In this document: piece by piece, positions 16,328 through 24,125 of the stretch
How the letters are laid out: each line of letters begins with the position of its first letter
How positions within the stretch are numbered: the stretch's first letter is position 1
Source: Croceimicrobium sp965656185
Lineage (GTDB): Bacteria; Bacteroidota; Bacteroidia; Flavobacteriales; Schleiferiaceae
Direction: 5' to 3'
Length of the DNA: 64,000 nucleotides
Assembly: GCA_965656185.1 (NCBI GenBank)
Contig: CBFHJH010000011.1
Coordinates: forward strand, 16,772-80,771
The notes under the pieces: generated by a model
What the model was told of the DNA's origin: nothing
The model's database searches: none
Seen by the model: the letters and a program-made list of their open reading frames with translations, nothing else
Translations under genes and position numbers: made by a program

Positions 16328-18259
16328 TCAAAGAATTCGGTTCAAACGACGGTTGATCTCTACTTTTAATTGGGTGAGCTGTTGAATGGTACGCAATTGG
16401 TCTTCGGTCAGTGCTTGGCCTTGCTTTAGCTGCTCTTGACTTTCACTGATCAGCTGAGAGATCTTCTTTTCTTTAAAGCGCAGTACGGCTTCCTCGGTAA
16501 AGCGTTTTAAGTAAGTTACCTTATCGGGCGGGTAGATCCGTTTGCGTCGCCAGTCGTGTAATTCCGGTTCTTCGGCAATGAGGTCTACCACTACGTGCAT
16601 CCGGTCTTTATCCTGTCCACGTAAAAACTCTTCCGCTTTTACAATGCGTTTTTCTTCATTAAAGACTTTGAGGAAGTGCTGGTAGATCGAACGGAAATGG
16701 GGGTGTTCCAGATCTAATTCATCGTTAACCAGTTCACTAAGGATGTACTCGCAAATGCTTTCTTCTTCCGCTCCTTCTTCCTCGTCGAAAGGAAAGCGTT
16801 CTTCGCCGTGGTTCAGTAATAAAGAGCAGAGTTCGCGTTCCTGAATGTAGAGGGGAGAGTCTTCGAGTTGAACCTTTTCCGGTTCTACCACCTTCATCAG
16901 TTCCTCCTTTTGGAGACCTTGCTTCTCTCTTTGTAGGCGCTGGTTTTCCTTTTCAATGCTACGTGCCCGGATCTGCCCCAATTCACTAAAAAGAATGCGT
17001 TCTTCCATGTCCAGCAAACGCGCTGTTTCCTGAATGTAGGCACTGCGCTCTAATTCATCGGGGATAAGGGCGATACTCTGAACCATCTCCCTTGCAGCCT
17101 TTGCCTTCGCTAGTGGGTCATTCCCCACGTCTTTAAGCAATAACTTCGCCTTAAAGGCCAGGAAATTACTTTTCTCTTCCTTCAAGTAGTCTACTAACTC
17201 GGCGGTAGAAACGCTTTTGGCAAAGGAGTCAGGATCTTCACCTTCTGGGAAAAGGACCGTTTGCACGTTCATGCCCTGTTCCAAAATGAGGTCTATTCCG
17301 CGTAAGCTTGCTTTGATACCGGCAGGGTCGCCGTCGTAAAGGAGGGTAATATTGCGAGTGTAGCGTTTAATGAGCAGGATTTGGTCTGCCGTGAGGGCCG
17401 TGCCGCTACTGGCCACCACATTCTTGATTCCTGCTTGGTGCAAGCTTATCACATCGGTATAGCCTTCGACCAGAAAGCATTCATCGGCCCGAGCAATGGC
17501 GCTTTTCGCTTGGTAGATGCCATAAAGGATCTTGCTCTTGTGGTAGATTATGCTTTCGGGGCTATTTAGATACTTGGCCGCTTTTGCTTCTTTTCTTAAG
17601 ATCCTTCCGCCAAAGCCTAAGACTCTACCGGTGTGACTTAAGATCGGGAACATTACCCTTCCCCGGAAACGGTCTAGGCGACGTTCTCCATCTACCTTGA
17701 CCAAGCCCACTTTATCCAAAAACTCCAGTTGGTAGCCCTTTTCGATGGCGTGATCGCAAAACTCCTGATAGGCGTCGTGGCTGTAACCTAATTGGAAATC
17801 TTTGATGGTTTCGTCGCTAAAGCCCCTTTCCTTAAAATAGCTTAAGCCGATTTGCCGACCGCGATCATTTTTCCATAATTGTTCTTGAAAGTAGTCGTTG
17901 GCAAATTGGTTCACTAAGAACATGCTTTCACGTTCACTGCGCTTGGCCTGCTCCTCATCACTCTGACCAGTCTCTTCTACTTCGATATTATAGCGCTTGG
18001 CTAGGTGTCGTAAAGCTTCCGGATAGGTGTATTGCTCGTGTTCCATTAGGAAGGTGATCACGCTACCGCCTTTTCCGCTACTGAAATCCTTAAAGATCTG
18101 CTTGGCGGGAGAAACCATGAAGGAGGGAGTCTTTTCATTGCTGAAAGGACTGAGGCCCTTAAAATTGCTACCCGCTTTTTTTAAGGTTACGAAATCGCCG
18201 ATCACCTCCTCAATACGAGCGGTGTCCATGATCTTTTGGATGGTTTCTTGGCTAATCAC
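16328..18259 (-). CDS. dnaG: DNA primase DnaG lacking zinc ligands
   Basis: DnaG makes RNA primers at the replication fork. The 643-residue chain has the three-part layout: an N-terminal zinc-binding-type domain (residues 1-100), the RNA polymerase core with the TOPRIM motif (CFLVEGYTDVISLHQAG and LLYDGDPAGIKA), and a C-terminal DnaB-interaction region. The four zinc ligands of the canonical CPFH...CFGC motif are replaced: the sequence reads LSPFSNEKTPSF and then FKDFSSGKGG. The rest of the motif is intact, so the fold is kept without zinc. Such a version is, to my knowledge, usual in Bacteroidota. The start is GTG at 18259. It probably follows mscS, with the mscS terminator in between. Confidence 0.93.
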   Translation of the reverse strand: MISQETIQKIMDTARIEEVIGDFVTLKKAGSNFKGLSPFSNEKTPSFMVSPAKQIFKDFSSGKGGSVITFLMEHEQYTYPEALRHLAKRYNIEVEETGQSDEEQAKRSERESMFLVNQFANDYFQEQLWKNDRGRQIGLSYFKERGFSDETIKDFQLGYSHDAYQEFCDHAIEKGYQLEFLDKVGLVKVDGERRLDRFRGRVMFPILSHTGRVLGFGGRILRKEAKAAKYLNSPESIIYHKSKILYGIYQAKSAIARADECFLVEGYTDVISLHQAGIKNVVASSGTALTADQILLIKRYTRNITLLYDGDPAGIKASLRGIDLILEQGMNVQTVLFPEGEDPDSFAKSVSTAELVDYLKEEKSNFLAFKAKLLLKDVGNDPLAKAKAAREMVQSIALIPDELERSAYIQETARLLDMEERILFSELGQIRARSIEKENQRLQREKQGLQKEELMKVVEPEKVQLEDSPLYIQERELCSLLLNHGEERFPFDEEEGAEEESICEYILSELVNDELDLEHPHFRSIYQHFLKVFNEEKRIVKAEEFLRGQDKDRMHVVVDLIAEEPELHDWRRKRIYPPDKVTYLKRFTEEAVLRFKEKKISQLISESQEQLKQGQALTEDQLRTIQQLTQLKVEINRRLNRIL

Positions 18260-18269
18260 CTTCTGCTAA

Positions 18270-18297
18270 AGACAGAAAAAGCATGCCGAAGCATGCT
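18270..18297 (-). terminator. Terminator of mscS with TTCG tetraloop
   Basis: On the minus strand AGCATGC, loop TTCG, GCATGCT is followed by TTTTCTGTC. The stem is 18280-18286 with 18291-18297. The stable UUCG-type loop supports a real terminator between mscS and dnaG. Confidence 0.75.
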
Positions 18298-18315
18298 CAG
18301 TTCTGTTTTTCAATT

Positions 18316-19143
18316 TTATTTTTTCGTGTCGTCGCTTACCAAGTGCAGATCCATTTGTGGGAATGGAATACCTACTCCCTCTTGATCGAAGGCCTTCTTC
18401 ACTTTTTCGTTCAGATTATTCACGATATCCCAATAATCGGAATTAAGGGACCAAGCCCTAAGGCGGAAGTTTACACTGCTGTCGGCCAAAGCTTCTACGA
18501 AGATGGTTACGCCCTGTTCTTCTAAGAAACGGCTTTCTTCTCCTGCGATTTTGTGTAAGATAGCTTTGGCTTTATCGATATCGTCATCGTAGCCAATGCC
18601 AAAGGTCATGTCTATTCTACGGGTGTCGTTAAAGCTGTAATTGGTGATGGTATTGTTGGATAATTGTCCGTTGGGAACAATGATCTCTTGACCTTGAGGG
18701 GTAGTGAGGTAAGTGTAAAAGATCTGGATTTCCCTAACTGTACCGGCGGTGCCGGCTCCTTCGATGAAATCGCCTACTTTGAATGGCTTTAAGATCAGGA
18801 TCAAAACTCCACCGGCAAAATTGGAAAGACTGCCTTGTAGGGCGAGACCTACCGCCAAACCAGCCGCACCTAATACCGCTACAAAGGAGGTCATTTCTAC
18901 CCCTACCATTCCGGCCACCGAAATGATCACCAGCACTTTGAGCAGGGCGTTTATCAAGGAGCTTAAGAAAGGAATAAGACTAGCGTCAATCTCGCGTTTC
19001 TCTAAGGTCCTACGAAAAACCTTGGTGAGTCGTTTTACAAGCCAGAGGCCAACAATAAGGGTGATGATGGCTAAAACGATGTTGCCGCCATATTGTACGA
19101 TCAAGCCAATGGCTTTATCTAAATACTCTTGATAGTTTTCCAT
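18316..19143 (-). CDS. mscS: Small-conductance mechanosensitive channel MscS
   Basis: This inner-membrane channel opens under membrane tension and protects cells from osmotic downshock. At 275 residues it is near the E. coli MscS length. Three N-terminal helices end with the pore helix AAGLAVGLALQGSLSNFAGG (residues about 92-111), followed by the VLILILKPFKVGDFIEGAG beta domain with EIIVPNGQLSNNTITNYS, and the alpha/beta C-terminal vestibule. A perfect promoter box lies 29 nt before the ATG, so it has its own start signal behind the isoprenoid gene, and a terminator follows. Confidence 0.92.
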   Translation of the reverse strand: MENYQEYLDKAIGLIVQYGGNIVLAIITLIVGLWLVKRLTKVFRRTLEKREIDASLIPFLSSLINALLKVLVIISVAGMVGVEMTSFVAVLGAAGLAVGLALQGSLSNFAGGVLILILKPFKVGDFIEGAGTAGTVREIQIFYTYLTTPQGQEIIVPNGQLSNNTITNYSFNDTRRIDMTFGIGYDDDIDKAKAILHKIAGEESRFLEEQGVTIFVEALADSSVNFRLRAWSLNSDYWDIVNNLNEKVKKAFDQEGVGIPFPQMDLHLVSDDTKK

Positions 19144-19172
19144 GGGGAATGGTAATTTTATTGGTTTAGAAC

Positions 19173-19180
19173 CAAATTTA
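19173..19180 (-). promoter_or_regulatory. TAnnTTTG promoter box for mscS
   Basis: TAAATTTG on the minus strand, perfect to consensus, lies immediately after the stop codon of the polyprenyl synthase gene and 29 nt before the mscS ATG. Confidence 0.55.
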
Positions 19181-19181
19181 A

Positions 19182-20156
19182 TTATTTGCTACGTTCAATA
19201 ACGTAGGATGCCAGTTCAAGTAAAGATTTTTTCTCTTCGCTCTCCGGAAACTCGGCGATCAGGTCGATTGCATTCTGATAATACTCCTGCATTTTCTGGC
19301 TGGCGTATTCAATGCCGCCGGAGTCGCGCACCATGGCCATCACCTGTTCCACTTTTTTGCGATCATGGTTGTGTTTTTTTACCACGCGAATCATAAATCG
19401 CTTGTCAGCGGAAGAGGCATTACGCAAAGCATAGATCAAGGGTAGGGTCATTTTTTGCTCCTGAATATCGATTCCGGTGGGCTTTCCGGTTTTGGCGGTG
19501 GCCTGGAAATCGAATAGATCGTCTTTAATCTGGAAAGCGATTCCAAGGTTCTCCCCAAACTTTCGCATGGTTTCGATCTGATCTTTACTGGCCTTTACCG
19601 ATGCCGTTCCCACCGCACAGCAGGAAGCGATCAGGGAGGCCGTTTTCTTGGTGATAATGTCGAAGTAGATCGATTCGTCTATATCTAAGCGACGCGCCTT
19701 TTCAATTTGTAAAAGCTCTCCTTCACTCATATCGCGTACCGCAGTGCTGATCAGCTCGAGTAAACGAAATTCTTTGTTTTCTACCGAAAGAAGAAGCACG
19801 CGCGAGAGCAGGTAGTCTCCTACTAAAACTGCGATCTTATTTTTCCAAAGCGCATTTAGGGAGAAGAAGCCCCGGCGCATATTGGAATCGTCTACCACAT
19901 CATCGTGCACCAAGGTTGCGGTGTGCATTAACTCTACCAAGGCCGCTCCTCGATAGGTAGCTTCGTCGATATTGCCATGCATTTTAGCGCTCAGGAAAAC
20001 CAGCATAGGCCGTAATTGCTTCCCCTTGCGTTTAACGATGTAATAGGTGATTCGATCGAGCAGGGCCACTTTCGAAGCCATGTATTCACGAAACTTCGGC
20101 TCAAAGGCTTTCATTTCGGATTGGATAGGCGCTTGTATCTGCTTCAGGCTCGACAT
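19182..20156 (-). CDS. Long-chain trans-polyprenyl diphosphate synthase
   Basis: This enzyme extends farnesyl diphosphate with isopentenyl units to make the side chain of menaquinone. The 324-residue chain shows both aspartate-rich metal sites: LVHDDVVDDSNMRRG (first, DDxxD) and FQIKDDLFDF (second). The upstream GKQLRPMLVFLSAKM and the C-terminal LLELASYVIERSK helix complete the IspB/HepS-type fold. Product length, probably C30 to C40, cannot be read directly. The promoter box is 8 nt before the ATG, giving an mRNA leader of only a few bases. Confidence 0.9.
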   Translation of the reverse strand: MSSLKQIQAPIQSEMKAFEPKFREYMASKVALLDRITYYIVKRKGKQLRPMLVFLSAKMHGNIDEATYRGAALVELMHTATLVHDDVVDDSNMRRGFFSLNALWKNKIAVLVGDYLLSRVLLLSVENKEFRLLELISTAVRDMSEGELLQIEKARRLDIDESIYFDIITKKTASLIASCCAVGTASVKASKDQIETMRKFGENLGIAFQIKDDLFDFQATAKTGKPTGIDIQEQKMTLPLIYALRNASSADKRFMIRVVKKHNHDRKKVEQVMAMVRDSGGIEYASQKMQEYYQNAIDLIAEFPESEEKKSLLELASYVIERSK

Positions 20157-20164
20157 TCGGTGCC

Positions 20165-20172
20165 CAAAGGTA
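20165..20172 (-). promoter_or_regulatory. TAnnTTTG promoter box of the polyprenyl synthase gene
   Basis: TACCTTTG on the minus strand ends 8 nt before the ATG at 20156, implying a leader of roughly four bases. Confidence 0.55.
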
Positions 20173-20211
20173 GTTCAAAGCCAGAAATGCCCCGAAAATA
20201 AAAGAGCCTTT

Positions 20212-21270
20212 TTACGCCTCTTCCACTTCGATTTGATTCTTATTGGCCAATTGACCACAGGCGGCGTCGATATCTTTGCCGCGACTACGGCGCACGGTGG
20301 CTACCACATCTATGGCTTGTAATGCTTTCTGATAAGCTTCTACCGCGGCAAAATCCGCTTGTTGGAACATGCCATCGTCGATCGGGTTGTACTCGATCAG
20401 ATTGACCTTAGTGGGAACCTGCTTGCAAAATTGCACCAAAGCTTCGATGTCTTCCGGCCGATCATTGATATCGCGCCAAACTACATATTCTAGGGTTACC
20501 CGGCTCTTAGTAATGCTATACCAGTATTGTAAAGCGTCGATCAAATCGCCTACCGGATTTTTTAAATTGATAGACATGATCTTATCCCGCACTTCATCTC
20601 TCGCCGAATGCAGGCTGAGCGCCAGTTTGAATTTCGGGTTTTCGTCGGCTAGCTTGCGGATCATCTTCGCTAAACCTACCGTAGATACGGTAATGCGGCG
20701 CGGCGACATGCCCAAACCTTCGGGTGAGGTGATCTTCTCGATCGCCGCGAGAACATTTTTGTAGTTCATCAAGGGTTCGCCCATACCCATGAACACGATA
20801 TTGGTAAGCGGCCTACCATAGAAGTTTTCGGCTTCATTTTTAATGGCCACTACCTGGTCGTAGATTTCGTCGGGGTTGAGGTTACGCATCCGCTTTAAGC
20901 GGGCCGTAGCGCAAAAATTACAATCTAAACTACAGCCAACTTGAGAGCTAATACAGGCGGTAATGCGAGTGTCGGTCGGTATTAAAACCGATTCTACCAC
21001 TTTGCCATCGTAAAGGCGAACCGCGTTTTTAATGGTTCCGTCTTCACTGCGCTGCATTTCGTCTACCCGAATGTGGTTGATCACGAAATTCTCCTTTAGA
21101 TGATCACGCAGACTTAGCGAAAGGTTAGTCATTTCATCAAAATCCTTGATGCCTTTTTGCCATAACCATTCAAAAATCTGCTGGGCGCGAAATGGCTTTT
21201 CGCCCACGCTTACCAAATAGGCTTTGATCTCTTCTCTACTAAGGGCTCGGATGTCTCGTTTTTCAATCAC
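20212..21270 (-). CDS. rlmN: Dual-specificity rRNA/tRNA adenine-C2 methyltransferase RlmN
   Basis: RlmN is a radical-SAM enzyme that methylates A2503 of 23S rRNA and A37 of some tRNAs. The 352-residue protein has the [4Fe-4S] cluster motif C113-x3-C117-x2-C120 in GCSLDCNFCATARLKRM, the methyl-carrier cysteine C338 in DIDAACGQL, and GMGEPLMNYKNVL for SAM binding. An N-terminal accessory domain of about 90 residues recognises RNA. The start is GTG at 21270, placed 4 nt after a perfect promoter box, so the mRNA is probably leaderless. It is followed by its neighbour with no overlap. Confidence 0.95.
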   Translation of the reverse strand: MIEKRDIRALSREEIKAYLVSVGEKPFRAQQIFEWLWQKGIKDFDEMTNLSLSLRDHLKENFVINHIRVDEMQRSEDGTIKNAVRLYDGKVVESVLIPTDTRITACISSQVGCSLDCNFCATARLKRMRNLNPDEIYDQVVAIKNEAENFYGRPLTNIVFMGMGEPLMNYKNVLAAIEKITSPEGLGMSPRRITVSTVGLAKMIRKLADENPKFKLALSLHSARDEVRDKIMSINLKNPVGDLIDALQYWYSITKSRVTLEYVVWRDINDRPEDIEALVQFCKQVPTKVNLIEYNPIDDGMFQQADFAAVEAYQKALQAIDVVATVRRSRGKDIDAACGQLANKNQIEVEEA

Positions 21271-21274
21271 GGCG

Positions 21275-21282
21275 CAAAGGTA
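21275..21282 (-). promoter_or_regulatory. TAnnTTTG box placing the transcription start at the rlmN start codon
   Basis: The minus strand reads TACCTTTG, then four bases, then the GTG start. The spacing matches that of the DUF4271 gene exactly. Confidence 0.55.
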
Positions 21283-21377
21283 GTGAGTTGGATAGGCAAT
21301 AAAGAAGGAAAGCTTATAATTCTAATTGATTAAATTTGAGGGGATTGCCAAATTAAAAACCAAGAAAATCAATCAAC

Positions 21378-21530
21378 ATGAAAAGAATTGCCGGTATTGC
21401 ATTATTGATCCTAGGCCTTTATATGATCTACTTAAGCTTCCCTCCCAGTGGTGCGGTTATGCGTCCACCCATGGTAAGTGGCCTAGCCTTTCTAATTATT
21501 GGGGCCGTATTTGTGAACCCCAAGTCTTAA
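21378..21530 (+). CDS. Small 50-residue hydrophobic membrane protein
   Basis: A short reading frame, ATG at 21378 to TAA at 21530, encodes a very hydrophobic protein with two likely membrane helices (IAGIALLILGLYMIYLSF and VSGLAFLIIGAVFV) joined by a Pro-rich turn (FPPSGAVMRPPM). It is preceded by an A-rich region as usual in this phylum and followed 5 bases later by a strong terminator, which together support a real gene. I do not recognise the family. It stands alone between rlmN and queA. Confidence 0.6.
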   Translation: MKRIAGIALLILGLYMIYLSFPPSGAVMRPPMVSGLAFLIIGAVFVNPKS

Positions 21531-21534
21531 AGTG

Positions 21535-21570
21535 AAAAGCCCCAATTACAGCAGTAATCGGGGCTTTTTA
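21535..21570. terminator. Bidirectional terminator between the small membrane gene and queA
   Basis: The stem AAAAGCCCC (21535-21543) pairs with GGGGCTTTT (21560-21568); an inner ATTAC/GTAAT stem continues it after one A-C mismatch. A runs on one side and T runs on the other let it work for both convergent genes. Confidence 0.88.
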
Positions 21571-21588
21571 TTTCTTGTGGATCTAATC

Positions 21589-22644
21589 TTAGATGATCAG
21601 CATCGCGTCGCCATAACTAAGGAAACGGTACTTTTCTTTTACCGCCTCATTATAGGCTTCCATTAATAGGTCATAACCGGCAAAGGCGGCGGTCATCATC
21701 ATTAAGGTGCTCTGTGGTGGGTGGAAGTTCGTTACCATTTTGTCGGCAATCTGGAATTCATAGGGTGGGAAGATGAACTTATTGGTCCAGCCGTCGAATT
21801 CTTTCAAGTGACCGTCGGTACTTACCGAACTTTCCAAGGCACGCATCGAAGTGGTGCCCACGGCGCATACTTTTTTACGTCCATCGATCGCCTTGTTCAC
21901 TACCTGAGCGGTATGATCGTAAATGGTATACTGCTCGGAGTCCATTTTATGTTTGCTAAGGTCTTCCACCTCTACCGGACGGAAGGTACCCAAGCCTACG
22001 TGCAAGGTGAGCTCAGCAAAATTTACCCCTTTGATCTCAAGGCGCTTCATCAATTGCTTACTGAAGTGTAAACTAGCCACAGGGGCAGCTACGGCACCTT
22101 CGTTCTTGGCGAAAATACTTTGGTAGCGATCTTCGTCTTCTGGCTCGGGCTCGCGGTCGATGTATTTAGGGAGTGGGGTTTGACCTAATTCGGTCAATTT
22201 CGCACGAAATTCTTCATACGAACCGTCGAAGAGGAAACGCAGCGTACGGCCACGAGAGGTAGTGTTATCAATAACCTCGGCCACAAGACTGTCGTCTTCG
22301 CCAAAGTACAGTTTATTACCGATCCGGATCTTACGAGCAGGGTCTACCAAAACGTCCCAAAGGCGACTATCGGCATTTAATTCGCGCAATAAGAAAACTT
22401 CGATACGGGCACCGGTTTTTTCTTTGTTACCGTACATGCGGGCGGGAAATACCTTGGTGTTGTTTAGTACTAAGGCGTCACCTTCGTCGAAGTAATCGAT
22501 GATTTCCGAAAAGGTCTTATGCTCAAAAGTGCCTTTTTCACGGTTTACCACCATTAGGCGGCTTTCATCACGATGGGTAGTAGGGTACTTCGCAATAAGT
22601 TCCTGAGGAAGCTTATAGTTGAAGTGGGAGAGTTTCATTTTCAT
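21589..22644 (-). CDS. queA: S-adenosylmethionine:tRNA ribosyltransferase-isomerase
   Basis: QueA transfers and isomerises the ribose of SAM onto 7-aminomethyl-7-deazaguanine in tRNA, the penultimate step of queuosine synthesis. The 351-residue chain shows YPTTHRDESRLMVVNRE near the N-terminus, DALVLNNTKVFPARMYG, PLPKYIDREPEPEDEDRYQS, EGAVAAPVASLHF, LTLHVGLGTFRPV and TNFHPPQSTLMMMTAAFAG, all signatures of the family. The ATG at 22644 is used; a second ATG at 22638 is equally possible. A promoter box lies 35 nt upstream, and the terminator shared with the small membrane gene follows. Confidence 0.95.
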   Translation of the reverse strand: MKMKLSHFNYKLPQELIAKYPTTHRDESRLMVVNREKGTFEHKTFSEIIDYFDEGDALVLNNTKVFPARMYGNKEKTGARIEVFLLRELNADSRLWDVLVDPARKIRIGNKLYFGEDDSLVAEVIDNTTSRGRTLRFLFDGSYEEFRAKLTELGQTPLPKYIDREPEPEDEDRYQSIFAKNEGAVAAPVASLHFSKQLMKRLEIKGVNFAELTLHVGLGTFRPVEVEDLSKHKMDSEQYTIYDHTAQVVNKAIDGRKKVCAVGTTSMRALESSVSTDGHLKEFDGWTNKFIFPPYEFQIADKMVTNFHPPQSTLMMMTAAFAGYDLLMEAYNEAVKEKYRFLSYGDAMLII

Positions 22645-22679
22645 AGCTTACGGGCTTTGAATTTGTTAAAGAAAGGCGG

Positions 22680-22687
22680 CAAAAATA
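22680..22687 (-). promoter_or_regulatory. TAnnTTTG promoter box for queA
   Basis: The minus strand reads TATTTTTG, 35 nt before the queA ATG. Confidence 0.5.
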
Positions 22688-22717
22688 GGAAATTTAATTG
22701 GGTGGGGACAGTGCTTC

Positions 22718-23488
22718 CTACCAGTCTTCCCCAAAACGCTTTTTGATCAGCTCAATCAAGCGATCTTCGTAAGGCTTTTTATCCTCCCAATCATAATCCG
22801 GTTTCACTAGGTTCTCGATGAAATACATGCTCTCGAGGTAGGTGTCGAGGGTGTTTAATTGGGATAGCACTCGGTTGAAATCCTCTTGTGAATCATTAAA
22901 GAGGTGTTTCACAAAAGCAAGTCGGTCGTTAAGACCAACCTGAATAGCAGCCCCTTTGCTCAATTGATCATTGATCGATTTGGGCGCTTCCATTTCATCG
23001 TTTAAGTCGCGGCGCTCTGCCGCAGAAGGGGCCTCGGTGCTTTCGTTTTCTGGCTTTGGCTGCTCTACTTCTGGCGGTGTTTCTTCAGACTGAGGTTTGC
23101 GGCTTTGTAGTAATTGCTCTTTCGCCTGCTCTAGCTCGGCTCTAATTTCTGCTTGAGCTTGTTGGGATAATTCGCTTATCGGGCGAGCCACGGTTGGATT
23201 CGGGTCTTCCTTTACCGCAGGGCTTTCTTTTTCAGTCTGGCTTGCTTCAGGTTTGGGCTCCGTTTGAGTCGGGCCGGGAGCTGCGGGTCTTTCCGCTTTA
23301 GGGGATTGAGGCTTGTCGCTCGCCCTAGATTTTTCGTCGTTCTCCCGTTCCTCTAAATAGTTTAAAAGTAAAAGTCGCTCGTAAAGCATCTGTACGCGAG
23401 TGAGTTGCTCCGGACGTGAAAGGGCGTTATTGTTCTCGATGATGAAGTAGCAAAGCTCTTTCAGTTCTTGGCGTACATTATCTTTCAT
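22718..23488 (-). CDS. Conserved hypothetical protein with a disordered acidic/Pro linker
   Basis: This 256-residue cytosolic protein is not functionally assigned. The N-terminal 50 residues are helical (LKELCYFIIENNNAL and VQMLYERLLLLNYLEE). Residues about 50-165 form a low-complexity stretch rich in Pro, Glu, Lys and Ser. The C-terminal 80 residues are compact and carry the conserved pattern GLNDRLAFVKHLFNDSQEDF then NRVLSQLNTLDTYLESMYF and DYDWEDKKPYEDRLIELIKK. That C-terminal block recurs in Bacteroidota hypothetical proteins. It has no signal peptide or membrane helix. It lies divergent from thymidine kinase and upstream of queA on the same strand, but queA has its own promoter. Confidence 0.65.
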   Translation of the reverse strand: MKDNVRQELKELCYFIIENNNALSRPEQLTRVQMLYERLLLLNYLEERENDEKSRASDKPQSPKAERPAAPGPTQTEPKPEASQTEKESPAVKEDPNPTVARPISELSQQAQAEIRAELEQAKEQLLQSRKPQSEETPPEVEQPKPENESTEAPSAAERRDLNDEMEAPKSINDQLSKGAAIQVGLNDRLAFVKHLFNDSQEDFNRVLSQLNTLDTYLESMYFIENLVKPDYDWEDKKPYEDRLIELIKKRFGEDW

Positions 23489-23508
23489 TGAAGGGCGTCT
23501 TTATTCCT

Positions 23509-23516
23509 TAGTTTTG
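23509..23516 (+). promoter_or_regulatory. TAnnTTTG promoter box for the thymidine kinase gene
   Basis: TAGTTTTG is a perfect match and ends 18 nt before the ATG at 23535. Confidence 0.6.
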
Positions 23517-23534
23517 TGAGGTAATTACGGAAAA

Positions 23535-24125
23535 ATGTTCCTCGAAAATACAGTAAATCATCAAAAGCATAGTGGCTGGATCGAAGTAATCTGTGGCAGT
23601 ATGTTCTCAGGTAAGACCGAAGAGCTTATTCGCCGCATGAAGCGAGCCCAGTTTGCGCAGCAGAAAGTGGAGATCTTTAAGCCGATGATCGACAATCGCT
23701 ATTCGGAGGAGGAAGTGGTGAGTCACGATAATAATGCCATACGCAGCACCCCAGTAGAGAATAGCTCCAATTTATTACTCTTGGCCGATGGCGTAGATGT
23801 AGTGGGAATCGATGAAGCGCAATTCTTCGATGATGGTATCGTAGAGGTGTGTAACGAATTGGCTAATCGCGGTACGCGGGTGATCGTTGCGGGTTTAGAC
23901 ATGGATTTTCAAGGGCAGCCTTTTGGTCAGATGCCTTTCTTAATGGCAACCGCCGAATATGTGACTAAGGTCCACGCCGTGTGTATGCGCACGGGGAACT
24001 TAGCTCATTATTCACACCGCATGGCAGCAGATCAAAAAAGAGTGTTGCTGGGCTCAAAAGAAGAGTACGAGCCATTAAGTAGAGCTGCTTTTAACGAAAT
24101 TAGAGCCCAGGAAAAGAAAGCTTGA
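23535..24125 (+). CDS. tdk: Thymidine kinase (type II) with a degenerate zinc site
   Basis: This enzyme phosphorylates thymidine with ATP for nucleotide salvage. The 196-residue chain has the P-loop GSMFSGKTEELIRRM (residues about 21-35), the DEAQFFDDG Walker B region and the lasso-type YEPLSRAAFNEI substrate loop. The typical zinc-binding Cys pairs are absent: only one Cys remains in VHAVCMRTGNLAHYSHRMA, and no second pair follows. This degenerate form appears usual in Bacteroidota, from memory. The promoter box is close upstream, and the stop codon overlaps the TTG start of murF-alr (TTGA). Confidence 0.9.
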   Translation: MFLENTVNHQKHSGWIEVICGSMFSGKTEELIRRMKRAQFAQQKVEIFKPMIDNRYSEEEVVSHDNNAIRSTPVENSSNLLLLADGVDVVGIDEAQFFDDGIVEVCNELANRGTRVIVAGLDMDFQGQPFGQMPFLMATAEYVTKVHAVCMRTGNLAHYSHRMAADQKRVLLGSKEEYEPLSRAAFNEIRAQEKKA

